Source: Eubacteriales bacterium (GTDB lineage: Bacteria > Bacillota > Clostridia > Saccharofermentanales > UBA5734). From it: a DNA stretch of 32,889 nt. The DNA lies in assembly GCA_028685755.1 (NCBI GenBank), contig JAQUDJ010000019.1, positions 1 to 32,889 of the forward strand, in the 5' to 3' direction. Shown in pieces: positions 23,405-31,758 of this stretch. A program made the position numbers and the translations under genes. The notes beneath the pieces are model-generated. The model had not been told where the DNA came from. It made no database searches and saw nothing but the letters and a program-made list of their open reading frames with translations. Numbering within the stretch: the stretch's first letter is position 1; each line of letters starts with the position of its first letter.

Positions 23405-25318
23405 TTGTTTGCGTTTCGTGCGACGGTGCTGACTGACGCTCGCAGTGATCATTAATAACACAAGGATACTGGCACCGACCATGTAAGGTGCATAGGGGCC
23501 TAAGATTTTCTGCTTGTTTTGAATTGATTCGATGGACCAAGGCACTTCGGGCGCTTGACGATGGCCGCTTGGGTCGGGCTGCCAGTTGTGACGATCGAGA
23601 TCAATAGGCGCAGTCACGGCAGCACTCGCGACAAAATAAGCTGAAATTGATTGGCCATCAGGCAACACATAGCCGGTCAAATGACCGAGTTCAGGTCGAT
23701 AGACTTCTTTGCTATAAGCGTCATAAACATAAACGACAATCTGCACAGGTGTGCCTTCTTGTAAATTAGGTACGGATATCGCCGTACTCAACCCTGCATC
23801 GTACACGACAGGTTCCTGTCCCGGTGTTGTAATTTCGACCCAATACCCCGCAACCGCTGTATTGTCTTGTGCTTCTGGCCATTTTAAACGCAATATTGTT
23901 CCGTCTTTCCAGCTCGTGTGGATCGTTTGATTAGATAACCAACGTGGGCGGATCAAGTCCGTCGTTGTGACCTGTGTTAATTGGGTTGCGTTGACGACCT
24001 CGCCGTAGCCTAACTGGCCGCGACTATTATCACCAGCTGATGCCAGTAGGCCTTTGCTGCTTTGAATTAAAATATGATTATTGCCAAAGGCGATACTCTC
24101 GATCGGCAGGAATTTTTTTCCGAAATAACCGTCATAAAAGCCTTTGATTTGCACAGGTTCATAGCGGCTTGTTGTTTCTTGTTGCGCTAGCTGATATGTA
24201 TTATTTAAGCCCCATAAATAAATTTCGTTCTTAGGGGTTGGCGTCCAAAATCGTGAGGTTGAGGCATCTCTGAGCACCGCAGATTGAGAATATCCAGCAT
24301 AGATGCCAACGATTCGCTCATCACTCGGATCAAGGTCGCCTGTTAAATCAAGGGCAACGGGGTGATCGACGAATGAGTTCTGATCATTGAGTTTGCCAAG
24401 GCCGAGCTGACCAATAGCATGGCTGCCCCAGACGTATAGCTGCGGGTAACCGGATTGACGAGTAATGGCTAAAACGTGTTCATAACCGGCAGCGATTGCA
24501 GATATTTGATTCACACCCGTTACTAAAGCGGGTGTGCCATGGGCAACCGTTGAGCCATCACCGAGTTGACCCTTGCTATTATCCCCCCATGCAAAGAGTT
24601 GACCGGTCAGATCAATATATAGGGAAAAATTGCCACCGGCAGCGATTGCTGTAGCGCCCTCTTTGACAATTTGCACCGGGTGGGTATTTCGCAAGGCGAT
24701 GATTTCACCGTCGAGACCTAAGACTTGCTCTGATTGAATCTCGCCAACTTGCTGTTGGGTATTGTTACCCCAGGCCCAAACACTGCCATCAATTCCGAGG
24801 GCAAGTGAGTGATAGGCGCCGGCAGCGATCGCTTGGATGATTGGCAAACCAGGCACAACATCTGGACTAGCAACATTTGCGACTTCACCGTTGCCGATTT
24901 GGCCGAAGGCATTGCGACCAAATGCATAGACGGTTCCACTGCGCCCTAAAACAAGTGTGTGGTAAGCGCCAGCAGCAACTGCCGCCGCCGGTTCTGGCAT
25001 CTCAAGGTAAGTCGGGGTATCAGTATGATCACCGACATCCATGCCGAGCTGACTGTAAGCGTTATCGCCCCAGACATAGACGAGACCGTCATAATCGAGT
25101 TGCACGCTGTGCGACACACCCGCGGCAACCGTCGCAGCTGGGGGGATTGGCTGCATTTTGGGATTGAGATCAGCAAAACTCGGAGACGGGGTGACCATAA
25201 TGGGAAAGCTGATCATAACCCCAATCAAAATAGCTAAATAAAAAAAGACAGCCGATAAACGGCGGTGAGTGACGTGCAAATGGGGCTTATGGGGCTTTTT
25301 GGGTTGATTTTGGCGCAT
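23360..25318 (-). CDS. membrane-anchored RCC1-repeat (seven-bladed propeller) protein
   Basis: The 652-residue protein has an N-terminal membrane or signal segment (about 22-49) and seven RCC1 repeats (about 55-450), recognised by VYVWGDNAYSQLG, VYAFGRNAFGQIG, VWAWGNNTQQQVG, LFAWGDNSKGQLG, LYVWGSHAIGQLG, IYLWGLNNTYQLA and SAGDNSRGQLG. This is enough for one complete propeller. A fibronectin III-like domain follows (about 455-545, ending near VYVYDAYSKEVY), then a membrane helix (about 612-634) and a short tail of basic then acidic residues. The propeller should be outside the cell and may bind a ligand or partner. The fifth and sixth repeats contain insertions. Its 3' end overlaps the DUF2207 gene by 45 bases. 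Confidence 0.82.
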   Translation of the reverse strand: MRQNQPKKPHKPHLHVTHRRLSAVFFYLAILIGVMISFPIMVTPSPSFADLNPKMQPIPPAATVAAGVSHSVQLDYDGLVYVWGDNAYSQLGMDVGDHTDTPTYLEMPEPAAAVAAGAYHTLVLGRSGTVYAFGRNAFGQIGNGEVANVASPDVVPGLPIIQAIAAGAYHSLALGIDGSVWAWGNNTQQQVGEIQSEQVLGLDGEIIALRNTHPVQIVKEGATAIAAGGNFSLYIDLTGQLFAWGDNSKGQLGDGSTVAHGTPALVTGVNQISAIAAGYEHVLAITRQSGYPQLYVWGSHAIGQLGLGKLNDQNSFVDHPVALDLTGDLDPSDERIVGIYAGYSQSAVLRDASTSRFWTPTPKNEIYLWGLNNTYQLAQQETTSRYEPVQIKGFYDGYFGKKFLPIESIAFGNNHILIQSSKGLLASAGDNSRGQLGYGEVVNATQLTQVTTTDLIRPRWLSNQTIHTSWKDGTILRLKWPEAQDNTAVAGYWVEITTPGQEPVVYDAGLSTAISVPNLQEGTPVQIVVYVYDAYSKEVYRPELGHLTGYVLPDGQSISAYFVASAAVTAPIDLDRHNWQPDPSGHRQAPEVPWSIESIQNKQKILGPYAPYMVGASILVLLMITASVSQHRRTKRKQLLVEVEAESEIEAS

Positions 25319-25428
25319 GCTCTTTTCTACTTCACCTATGTCGGTTTATGATAGGAATATGTCGTTAAATGATACACGCTCGTCTTTTATTATGCAATCG
25401 GCTAACAGCGACTGACGGGAGCGGTGCA

Positions 25429-25452
25429 ATGATTCTACACCAAACATGCTAA
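25429..25452 (+). CDS. seven-codon mini-ORF overlapping the cca start
   Basis: A short frame, MILHQTC, begins at ATG 25429 behind a good Shine-Dalgarno-like GGGAG (25418-25422) and stops at 25452, overlapping the cca ATG at 25446. The cca start itself has no visible RBS. It may couple translation; it could also be chance. Confidence 0.3.
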   Translation: MILHQTC

Positions 25453-26834
25453 ATCCAGCAGATTGGATGAACCTCGTTCCACTTCATGTTTATGATGTGA
25501 TTGACCGACTCGACGCGGCTGGCTATCAAGCATGGCTAGTTGGCGGTTGTGTTCGAGATTTAGCACTCGGCCGGACACCGTACGATTTTGACATCGCAAC
25601 CAGTGCCCGTCCGGAACAAGTCATGGGAATCTTTGAACAAACTATTGCGACTGGCTTGTCGCATGGGACAGTCACCGTTATAATCGACCATCATCCGATT
25701 GAAGTGACAACTTTTCGATCAGAAGGTCACTACACTGACAGCCGTCGCCCTGACTTTGTTGCCTTTGAAACGGATCTTTATCTCGATTTGTCGCGCCGTG
25801 ATTTTACGATCAACAGTATGGCCTTTCATCCACAAAAAGGCCTGATGGATCCGTTTAACGGGTGGCAGGACTTGATTGATCACAGATTACGCACTGTTGG
25901 TGATGCGACGATTCGCTTTCGCGAAGATGCCCTACGGATGTTAAGAGCGCTACGATTGACCTTGAATTATGATTTAGTGCCTGAGCCACATTTAATCAAG
26001 GCTATTGCTGCGGAACGGGAACGTGCCAAGCGATTGAGCGTCGAACGGATTACCCATGAGCTCAAACGGATGATAACAAGTCCTCATGGCTCGAATGTGC
26101 TTTATTTTACCGATAGTCAGATATTAGCGGTCATTGCGCAGATTTTACTTGGGCTACCGGCTGATAATCAGAAACTCACCCAGCTGCTATCTCAATGGAT
26201 TACACCTTCGTGGCATGCTGATCAAGCGATTCCATTGTTTTATTTGGCTGCACGCTTAAGCACGCTAGAACCGCTAGATGATGCGTTAAACGTTAGCCAC
26301 TTGCGCCGGATGTTGACACCTAAATCTCTCAAAAATTTAGCCCGTCATTTTCAATACGATTGCCGGATGTCTAAATTGGCCGCCCGTCATGGCCATGCGG
26401 CCCTGTTTGTTACTAGTCTCAGGTTATGGCAACCGCTAGATCAGGCATACACGAGTCTTGAACTTGCCCGGGTCCTTCGGGTACTCGACCGTAAATTTGC
26501 CCTGGGACCGGATGGCGCGCGACGCTGCCTGGCTGACGGCTTATCAATTTTGGTTAAATTATTCCCAAATTCTCAAGGCGTAATGCATGATTTGATGAAC
26601 GTACGCCAGCAAATTCAACTTGAATGGGACACACAGGGGGCTTATGAATGGCCAATTACATTAAAGGACTTAGCCATTGATGGGCGTGATCTGTCGTTTT
26701 CATCTCATGCTAACGACCATCGATTAGGAGTTAGATTAGAGCGCTTGCTCTCGCTCGTGCAAGTACACCCGACTGAAAATTCGTTAGAATCACTGAGGAA
26801 ACATGTGTTGGACGAGGACTTTTTTGGTGTATAA
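25446..26834 (+). CDS. cca: CCA tRNA nucleotidyltransferase
   Basis: The 462-residue class II nucleotidyltransferase adds or repairs the 3' CCA of tRNAs. The catalytic core shows LVGGCVRDLALGRTPYDFDIAT (about 31-52, with the D-x-D metal ligands in DFD), SRRDFTINSMAF, DP.NG..DL, RTVGDATIRFREDALRMLRALR (about 150-171) and KRLSVERITHELKRM. No HD phosphohydrolase domain is evident, as in most Gram-positive Cca proteins. The start could be 25446 or 25467 (second Met); neither has a clear RBS. tRNA-Asn in this window has an encoded CCA, so for it the enzyme would serve repair. Confidence 0.93.
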   Translation: MLNPADWMNLVPLHVYDVIDRLDAAGYQAWLVGGCVRDLALGRTPYDFDIATSARPEQVMGIFEQTIATGLSHGTVTVIIDHHPIEVTTFRSEGHYTDSRRPDFVAFETDLYLDLSRRDFTINSMAFHPQKGLMDPFNGWQDLIDHRLRTVGDATIRFREDALRMLRALRLTLNYDLVPEPHLIKAIAAERERAKRLSVERITHELKRMITSPHGSNVLYFTDSQILAVIAQILLGLPADNQKLTQLLSQWITPSWHADQAIPLFYLAARLSTLEPLDDALNVSHLRRMLTPKSLKNLARHFQYDCRMSKLAARHGHAALFVTSLRLWQPLDQAYTSLELARVLRVLDRKFALGPDGARRCLADGLSILVKLFPNSQGVMHDLMNVRQQIQLEWDTQGAYEWPITLKDLAIDGRDLSFSSHANDHRLGVRLERLLSLVQVHPTENSLESLRKHVLDEDFFGV

Positions 26835-26851
26835 ATGCAAACAGTTTGCAA

Positions 26852-26880
26852 TATTATGGTCAAAAATCCTGTGCTATAAT
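26852..26880 (+). promoter_or_regulatory. extended -10 promoter of the PP2C-like/LysM gene
   Basis: TGCTATAAT (26872-26880) is an exact extended -10 with TATAAT at 26875-26880. The hexamer TATTAT at the -35 position (26852-26857) is poor. The start codon of the next gene is 34 bases downstream. Confidence 0.55.
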
Positions 26881-26913
26881 AGGAACTTGGACTAATCAGG
26901 AGGAATTTCTTGT

Positions 26914-28320
26914 ATGGCGAAAACACCTCATGCGTCGCTCTCGCGCATAGCGGCGACTGTAACTGCCCGATATTTTCCAGGCTCAGGGGTCACCGATAAC
27001 TATTATTTAGATGGTCGACTGACGAGCCGCCGCGAACACCGCGCCGCCGATACCACGTTAGACCGTGAAGACCGTGGCTTGTTCTATGCCGCATTTGCCC
27101 ACCAAACCGGTCATGGACCAGACGAAGTAATGGCAACGCGTGTTCACAAATCGCTCGAACGCATTTTGACAGATGTCAAACAAAATGTGCGTAATATAGA
27201 TGCCGAGATCAACGAATTAGCCGAGTGCGCGGTCGATATCGCGGGTCGGATCACCTTGCAACACGAGAATATTCGCCAGCCTTATTTTGCTGGCGTGATG
27301 ATCAAAGATGCTGAATTGGCAGCGATTACGATGGGTCACGGTTGTGCCTATTTGTACCGCAATGATGCCCTCTATCCCTTGACCCATGACGATGTCAATT
27401 TAGAAGCAGTCGATTTTCACGGCAAACCCGTTCCCGGTCAAGATATTTATTGCGCCGGTGTGGCGGGAACTGTCCGTTATTCAAATATTGCGCAATTGCA
27501 ACCAGATGATTGCATTTTAGTATGCAACAAAGAAGTGATTACGACGCTTGGACAACGTGAAATTTTGCGTTTGCTCTACGAAGCGGAAGACCAGGCTGAT
27601 GCTGCTGGGTTAATCATTACCGCCGCTTCTGCCAAGCTTCCCGGGATTCCGATGCAAGTCATAGCTTGTTTCGTTGAGTCACTCAAGCAAGTTGAAAAAA
27701 CCGTCCGTCCAGCAACGAATCGAACGACTCAAGACGCTTCGTTGCTCGGTCGATTAGGCCAAGTGGGCAAAGCTGGAGCTGCTGCTGCAATCAAACAAGA
27801 AGATCATGCCCCGGTTCCGATGCACAACGCGCCTGCTTTAGAAGAAGATGAAGTAAGTCCTTATGACCGAGGTTATTTTGAAAAACCGCGTGATGAAGGT
27901 GGCCGGATTCGCCGACTTGCTTTGTATATGGTGATCACGGCCGTTACGATCGGTGCTGTGTTTGCAATCTTCAATATGATATTTGGCAAGAGTGGCGGTC
28001 CGGCTGTGACCGAACCAACTGAAATTGTTGAATCACTCGATGAAGAGACCGCTGAAACAACGCCTGTTGCCAGTGAATCGATCATCGAAGAAACAACCGA
28101 AACGACAATCGAAGAAACAACTGCCGCGCCAACTGAAACAACAGTTGCAGCGGGTGAAATCTCCCATACGGTAAAATCCGGCGATACCCTATATTCTATC
28201 GCTGTCCAGTATCTCGGCAGTGGCTCGTTAGACACCATCAAAAAAATTAAAGATTACAACAATATCAAGTCTGACAGTCTATCCGTCGGTCAGGTGATCA
28301 AAATACCACCGAAGGGATAA
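26914..28320 (+). CDS. degenerate PP2C-like protein with membrane helix and extracellular LysM domain
   Basis: The 468-residue protein has an N-terminal domain (about 15-256) whose pattern follows PPM/PP2C phosphatases: FYAAFAHQTGHG (57-68) at the VADGMGG site, TMGHGCAYLYRNDALYPLTHDD (139-160) at GDSRAYLYR..LT.DH, and LQPDDCILVCNKEV (195-208) at L.PGD.LLLCSDGL. The metal-binding Asp residues are replaced (His63, His142, Lys206), so it is probably a pseudophosphatase. A linker and one membrane helix follow (about 335-357), then a Thr/Glu-rich stretch (361-413) and one LysM domain (about 417-467; HTVKSGDTLYSIA...VGQVIKIPP) that binds peptidoglycan. RBS AGGAGG (26899-26904). A cell-wall-to-cytoplasm signalling role is an inference. 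Confidence 0.75.
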   Translation: MAKTPHASLSRIAATVTARYFPGSGVTDNYYLDGRLTSRREHRAADTTLDREDRGLFYAAFAHQTGHGPDEVMATRVHKSLERILTDVKQNVRNIDAEINELAECAVDIAGRITLQHENIRQPYFAGVMIKDAELAAITMGHGCAYLYRNDALYPLTHDDVNLEAVDFHGKPVPGQDIYCAGVAGTVRYSNIAQLQPDDCILVCNKEVITTLGQREILRLLYEAEDQADAAGLIITAASAKLPGIPMQVIACFVESLKQVEKTVRPATNRTTQDASLLGRLGQVGKAGAAAAIKQEDHAPVPMHNAPALEEDEVSPYDRGYFEKPRDEGGRIRRLALYMVITAVTIGAVFAIFNMIFGKSGGPAVTEPTEIVESLDEETAETTPVASESIIEETTETTIEETTAAPTETTVAAGEISHTVKSGDTLYSIAVQYLGSGSLDTIKKIKDYNNIKSDSLSVGQVIKIPPKG

Positions 28321-28338
28321 AATTCGATTAAAGACAAG

Positions 28339-28370
28339 GGCCTCCGGAATAGATTTCCGGAGGCCTTTTT
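28339..28370 (+). terminator. strong rho-independent terminator
   Basis: GGCCTCCGGAA (28339-28349) and TTCCGGAGGCC (28355-28365) form a perfect 11-bp GC-rich stem with a five-base loop, followed by TTTTT. It lies 18 bases after the LysM-protein stop codon. Confidence 0.95.
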
Positions 28371-28616
28371 GCTTTGAGGTGTTTCCGATAATCCATACTT
28401 CCTATAAATATGATTGACCTTATTGTTCGAAAGACACACTATTAATACAAACATATAGACGTCAAGGATGATTGCAATAAGTAAATTCAGATCTGGAAAA
28501 TGTTGACCAAAGGTAATGGGATAATCAAGGCTTCTCATGCAAAACTTGTATGCGTTAACAATCATGGTGAACATATACTGGTTTAGTACCGTCTGTGATC
28601 TGGGAGGAAAACTGAC

Positions 28617-29312
28617 ATGCTTGAACTGACGGATGTTTCCCGCATATACCCTTCCGGCGAAAGCCAATTTTATGCGCTTAACCACATCGACTTGACCATT
28701 CCCGATGGTGAGTTTGTCGTCATTTTAGGACCATCTGGTTCCGGAAAATCGACTCTGCTTAATCTGATCGGCGGTATCGATCAGCCTGACACCGGAACCA
28801 TTCTGGTCAACAAGGTCGACGTGGCCAAAATGAGTGATCGAATGCTAACCCGCTACCGCCGCCACAATTTGGGTTTTGTCTTTCAATTCAACAATCTAAT
28901 ACCTGACCTGACGGTCCGGGAGAATATCGAAGTGACTGCCCATCTGAGTAGCTCGGCCGGCAAACCACTTCAACTGCTCGATCGGGTTGGTTTGATCGAC
29001 AAGGCCGATAAATTTCCGCACCAACTTTCCGGCGGCGAACAGCAACGCGTATCGATCGCCCGCGCGATCGTCAAGCGACCTTCAATGTTATTATGCGATG
29101 AACCGACCGGCGCACTGGATTTCAAATCGTCATTGAGCGTGCTCCAGCTTTTAGAAGAAATCAATCAACAGGACAAAACAACCGTCCTGATCGTCACCCA
29201 CAATGCGGCAATTGCCGCCATGGCCGATCGGGTCATCCGGATGCGCAGCGGTGAATTTACCGAGATAACCCAAAACAGCGTCAAAGCCAGAGCTGACGAG
29301 GTGGAGTGGTAA
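28617..29312 (+). CDS. ABC transporter ATP-binding protein, LolD/MacB type
   Basis: The 231-residue ATPase is of the MacB/LolD/FtsE group that works with FtsX-type permeases. Walker [10 protein letters not shown] is at 38-46, the Q-loop in [15 protein letters not shown], signature [15 protein letters not shown] at about 138-152, Walker [13 protein letters not shown] and the switch His in VTHN. A good RBS (GGGAGG, 28603-28608) precedes the ATG. The permease gene begins 1 base after its stop. Members move peptides, antibiotics, lipids or lipoproteins, or act mechanically; no substrate is indicated. Confidence 0.93.
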   Translation: MLELTDVSRIYPSGESQFYALNHIDLTIPDGEFVVILGPSGSGKSTLLNLIGGIDQPDTGTILVNKVDVAKMSDRMLTRYRRHNLGFVFQFNNLIPDLTVRENIEVTAHLSSSAGKPLQLLDRVGLIDKADKFPHQLSGGEQQRVSIARAIVKRPSMLLCDEPTGALDFKSSLSVLQLLEEINQQDKTTVLIVTHNAAIAAMADRVIRMRSGEFTEITQNSVKARADEVEW

Positions 29313-29313
29313 A

Positions 29314-31614
29314 ATGGTACTTAGAAAGCGTATACCCCGTCAGCTGCTTAAGCACAAGGGTCGATTTATCAGCCTGATATTCCTGATTTTTCTCGGCAGT
29401 ATGACACTGACGATGCTCAACATGGTCGTTACGAATCTTCAGGGTAGTTTTGACTGGCTCACTGAGGTCGGCAAAGCGGACGACATCCGCGTCTGGACCC
29501 TCAACGAACCAAGCAACCTGGAAAGCCTCGGCAAAATTTTAAATGCAGACGTCGAAGCGAGGACCGCGGTCGATGCTAAATGGCAGGATGATATCACCCT
29601 GCGGGTTTTTGAAGTCAATTACAGTGTAGATCAACCGGTCATCCTTGATGGCAATGCTCTACAACGAGATTCAGATATCCTTCTGGATCCAGCTTTTGCC
29701 GCCATGCAGAAACTAGCCATCGGCGATACAATTGAACTGGCTGGCCGGACATTTTGGATCAGCGGCTATATGGCGCTGCCGGATTACATTTATCCGACAC
29801 ACTTCGAAACGGATCTGGTGACCGACCCGGCCTCTTTTGGCGTAGCTGTCGTCACCAAACGGGCTATCATGCAACTGGTCAGTGACGCACCAGCTGAAGA
29901 TTGGACGGTCGACCGTTCCTATGGAATTCGCTTTCATCCCGGTTTTGCGTTAAACCAAGAAACGACTGAGAATCAGAGCCAAACGATATATCAAGATTTA
30001 AAGGATCGTTTCAAAGACCGATACGGCTTGGTCCGTTGGCTTGAACGCAAAGATAATATTCGGATCAACATGGTCAAAAGTGAAATTGCTGGACAAAAGG
30101 CCATGTCCAAATCCCTGCCAGTTGCCATTTTTATGATCAATATCGTCCTGTTAGCTTCGGTGCTCTGGCGCATGATCCGCATGGAATTTCAGTTAATCGG
30201 GACTCTTCGTGCACAAGGCTTATCCAAAATGGAAGTGCTACGTCATTACCTAACGTTACCTCTGACTCTGGCCGTAATTGGCGGGATCTCCGGAACCTTA
30301 GGTGGAATCGGGGTCGCCCGGCCGTTCCTCGTGTATTACACCCAATTTTTTGCCCTACCGTTAAAACAGGCCCAATATGATCCGCTAATTATCCTCTCAG
30401 GCACGCTGATCCCGGTCCTGCTGCTGGGCTTGACTGCAACATATGTTGTCATGCGAGCAGTCAAACTGCCGCCGAAGACGCTGATGCGCGGCTTTCGTCG
30501 CAAACCGAAAGCCATGTTTATTGAGCGCCTGTTCCGCTTCCATAATCTGAAGTTTGCTATGAAATTCAGAGCCCGCCAAATGGTTCGGAGTGCGGGCAAG
30601 CTTTTTGGCGCTGCCATCGGTGTAGCCTTTGCTTCCATGATGATGCTGACCGGATTTCTTATGTCTGATTCCTACAGTTCATTTATGGGTGATGGTCTGA
30701 GCGATATCTTCCAATACGAAAAGAACTATGTGTTTAAAACTGAGCAATCAATTAATCGTTACGATGGAGAGCAGTATCAGATGTTGGCAGCAAGAACACT
30801 GGATAAAGGTTACGCCATCCTGATCGAAGGTCTGCCGGAAAACAGCCAACTTCTGAAGTTGACCGACAAAAGTGGCCAAACCATTGATCTGAAGCCCGGA
30901 AGCAAGGCCTGCATTATTACCCGGGTTTTGGCGGACAAAATGAAAATCGGACCTGGAGATGTAATTTCCTTTATCAATGATATCGACGATGAAATCCACT
31001 ATATCCGAATCAGCGGGGTGGCCGAAATTTATACACTCAGCACGGTATTTATCCCGCTAGATGAATTTAACCGGCGTTTCGATCGCCCAAAGGACAGTTT
31101 TATCGGGCTTTATAGCATTCAGACACATCATATCCCCAGTGAAGATCTTCTACTGACTGAGGATATGAACGACTTGCTTACGTCACTTGATTCCTATACC
31201 AACCTGATGCGGATTTCCCTGCTCAGTATCGGTTTTTTTGCCAGTCTAATGGCTCTTGTGATTCTCTATATCTTGTTCTCGCTGCTGATTGATGAAAATG
31301 GCAAAACCATCGCCCTTTTGAAAATACTCGGTTATGAAACGCGGGAAATTCGTACGCTGATGTTACGTATTTTTGACGCACCGTTTTTGATCGGTTTTAT
31401 CCTGGGCATCCCAATGCTTTTTAACTTTTACGGCGCCTTGATGGCACAGTCTTTTCAGGAAATCAACATGACCATGCCATTATATTTGAGCACGAAAAAT
31501 ATCGTAAGCGGATTTGCCATCTTGTATATTACTTACGTCCTGACTCGCAATATCTCCGGGCGCAAAATTCTGAAAATCGATATGACCGATGTCTTGAAAT
31601 CGATAGGAGAGTAA
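29314..31614 (+). CDS. FtsX-type ABC transporter permease
   Basis: The 766-residue permease has a first membrane helix near 17-40, a large extracellular domain (about 45-265), three helices (about 268-395), a central cytoplasmic linker and a second helix (about 432-452), another extracellular domain (about 455-640) and three final helices (about 645-750). This duplicated FtsX layout is found in bacterial putative macrolide, lipid or peptide exporters. LRAQGLSKMEVLRHY and LKILGYETREIRTLML are the two coupling-loop motifs that contact the ATPase. It starts 2 bases after the ATPase stop, so the two are coupled. No recognisable substrate-specific domain is seen. Confidence 0.9.
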   Translation: MVLRKRIPRQLLKHKGRFISLIFLIFLGSMTLTMLNMVVTNLQGSFDWLTEVGKADDIRVWTLNEPSNLESLGKILNADVEARTAVDAKWQDDITLRVFEVNYSVDQPVILDGNALQRDSDILLDPAFAAMQKLAIGDTIELAGRTFWISGYMALPDYIYPTHFETDLVTDPASFGVAVVTKRAIMQLVSDAPAEDWTVDRSYGIRFHPGFALNQETTENQSQTIYQDLKDRFKDRYGLVRWLERKDNIRINMVKSEIAGQKAMSKSLPVAIFMINIVLLASVLWRMIRMEFQLIGTLRAQGLSKMEVLRHYLTLPLTLAVIGGISGTLGGIGVARPFLVYYTQFFALPLKQAQYDPLIILSGTLIPVLLLGLTATYVVMRAVKLPPKTLMRGFRRKPKAMFIERLFRFHNLKFAMKFRARQMVRSAGKLFGAAIGVAFASMMMLTGFLMSDSYSSFMGDGLSDIFQYEKNYVFKTEQSINRYDGEQYQMLAARTLDKGYAILIEGLPENSQLLKLTDKSGQTIDLKPGSKACIITRVLADKMKIGPGDVISFINDIDDEIHYIRISGVAEIYTLSTVFIPLDEFNRRFDRPKDSFIGLYSIQTHHIPSEDLLLTEDMNDLLTSLDSYTNLMRISLLSIGFFASLMALVILYILFSLLIDENGKTIALLKILGYETREIRTLMLRIFDAPFLIGFILGIPMLFNFYGALMAQSFQEINMTMPLYLSTKNIVSGFAILYITYVLTRNISGRKILKIDMTDVLKSIGE

Positions 31615-31617
31615 AGC

Positions 31618-31758
31618 ATGAACCGACAAGCATTCAAATTAGCAGATGCTGCTATTCAACGGCAACTTAAGCGTTATTTCTGCCTTCCGGGTCATTCAGA
31701 ATCGTTATACCGTCCACTAGACCAGGGCCGGCAATTTCAACTAGATTGTCTGTTTTAA
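31618..31758 (+). pseudogene. possible truncated third gene of the ABC operon
   Basis: An ATG at 31618 stands three bases after the permease stop, with a strong AGGAG RBS (31605-31609). The frame encodes 46 residues, beginning MNRQAFKLADAAIQRQLKR, then runs into the antisense of the HlyD 3' end, where it stops at 31758. The start looks genuine, while the rest looks like chance translation of opposite-strand coding sequence. I read it as the 5' remnant of a gene cut off by a rearrangement; a true 46-residue protein is not excluded. Confidence 0.4.

Noticed and set aside
24877-25237. Plus-strand reading frames of 90-plus codons within the RCC1 gene
   Set aside because: Antisense to the repeat region, Arg/His-rich, and lacking RBS; they are by-products of biased codons in the RCC1 repeats.
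28371-28616. Leftward reading frame of about 130 codons covering the gap before the ABC ATPase gene
   Set aside because: It runs antisense through the terminator and into the ATPase gene, with no RBS and no recognisable family; I see no gene here.
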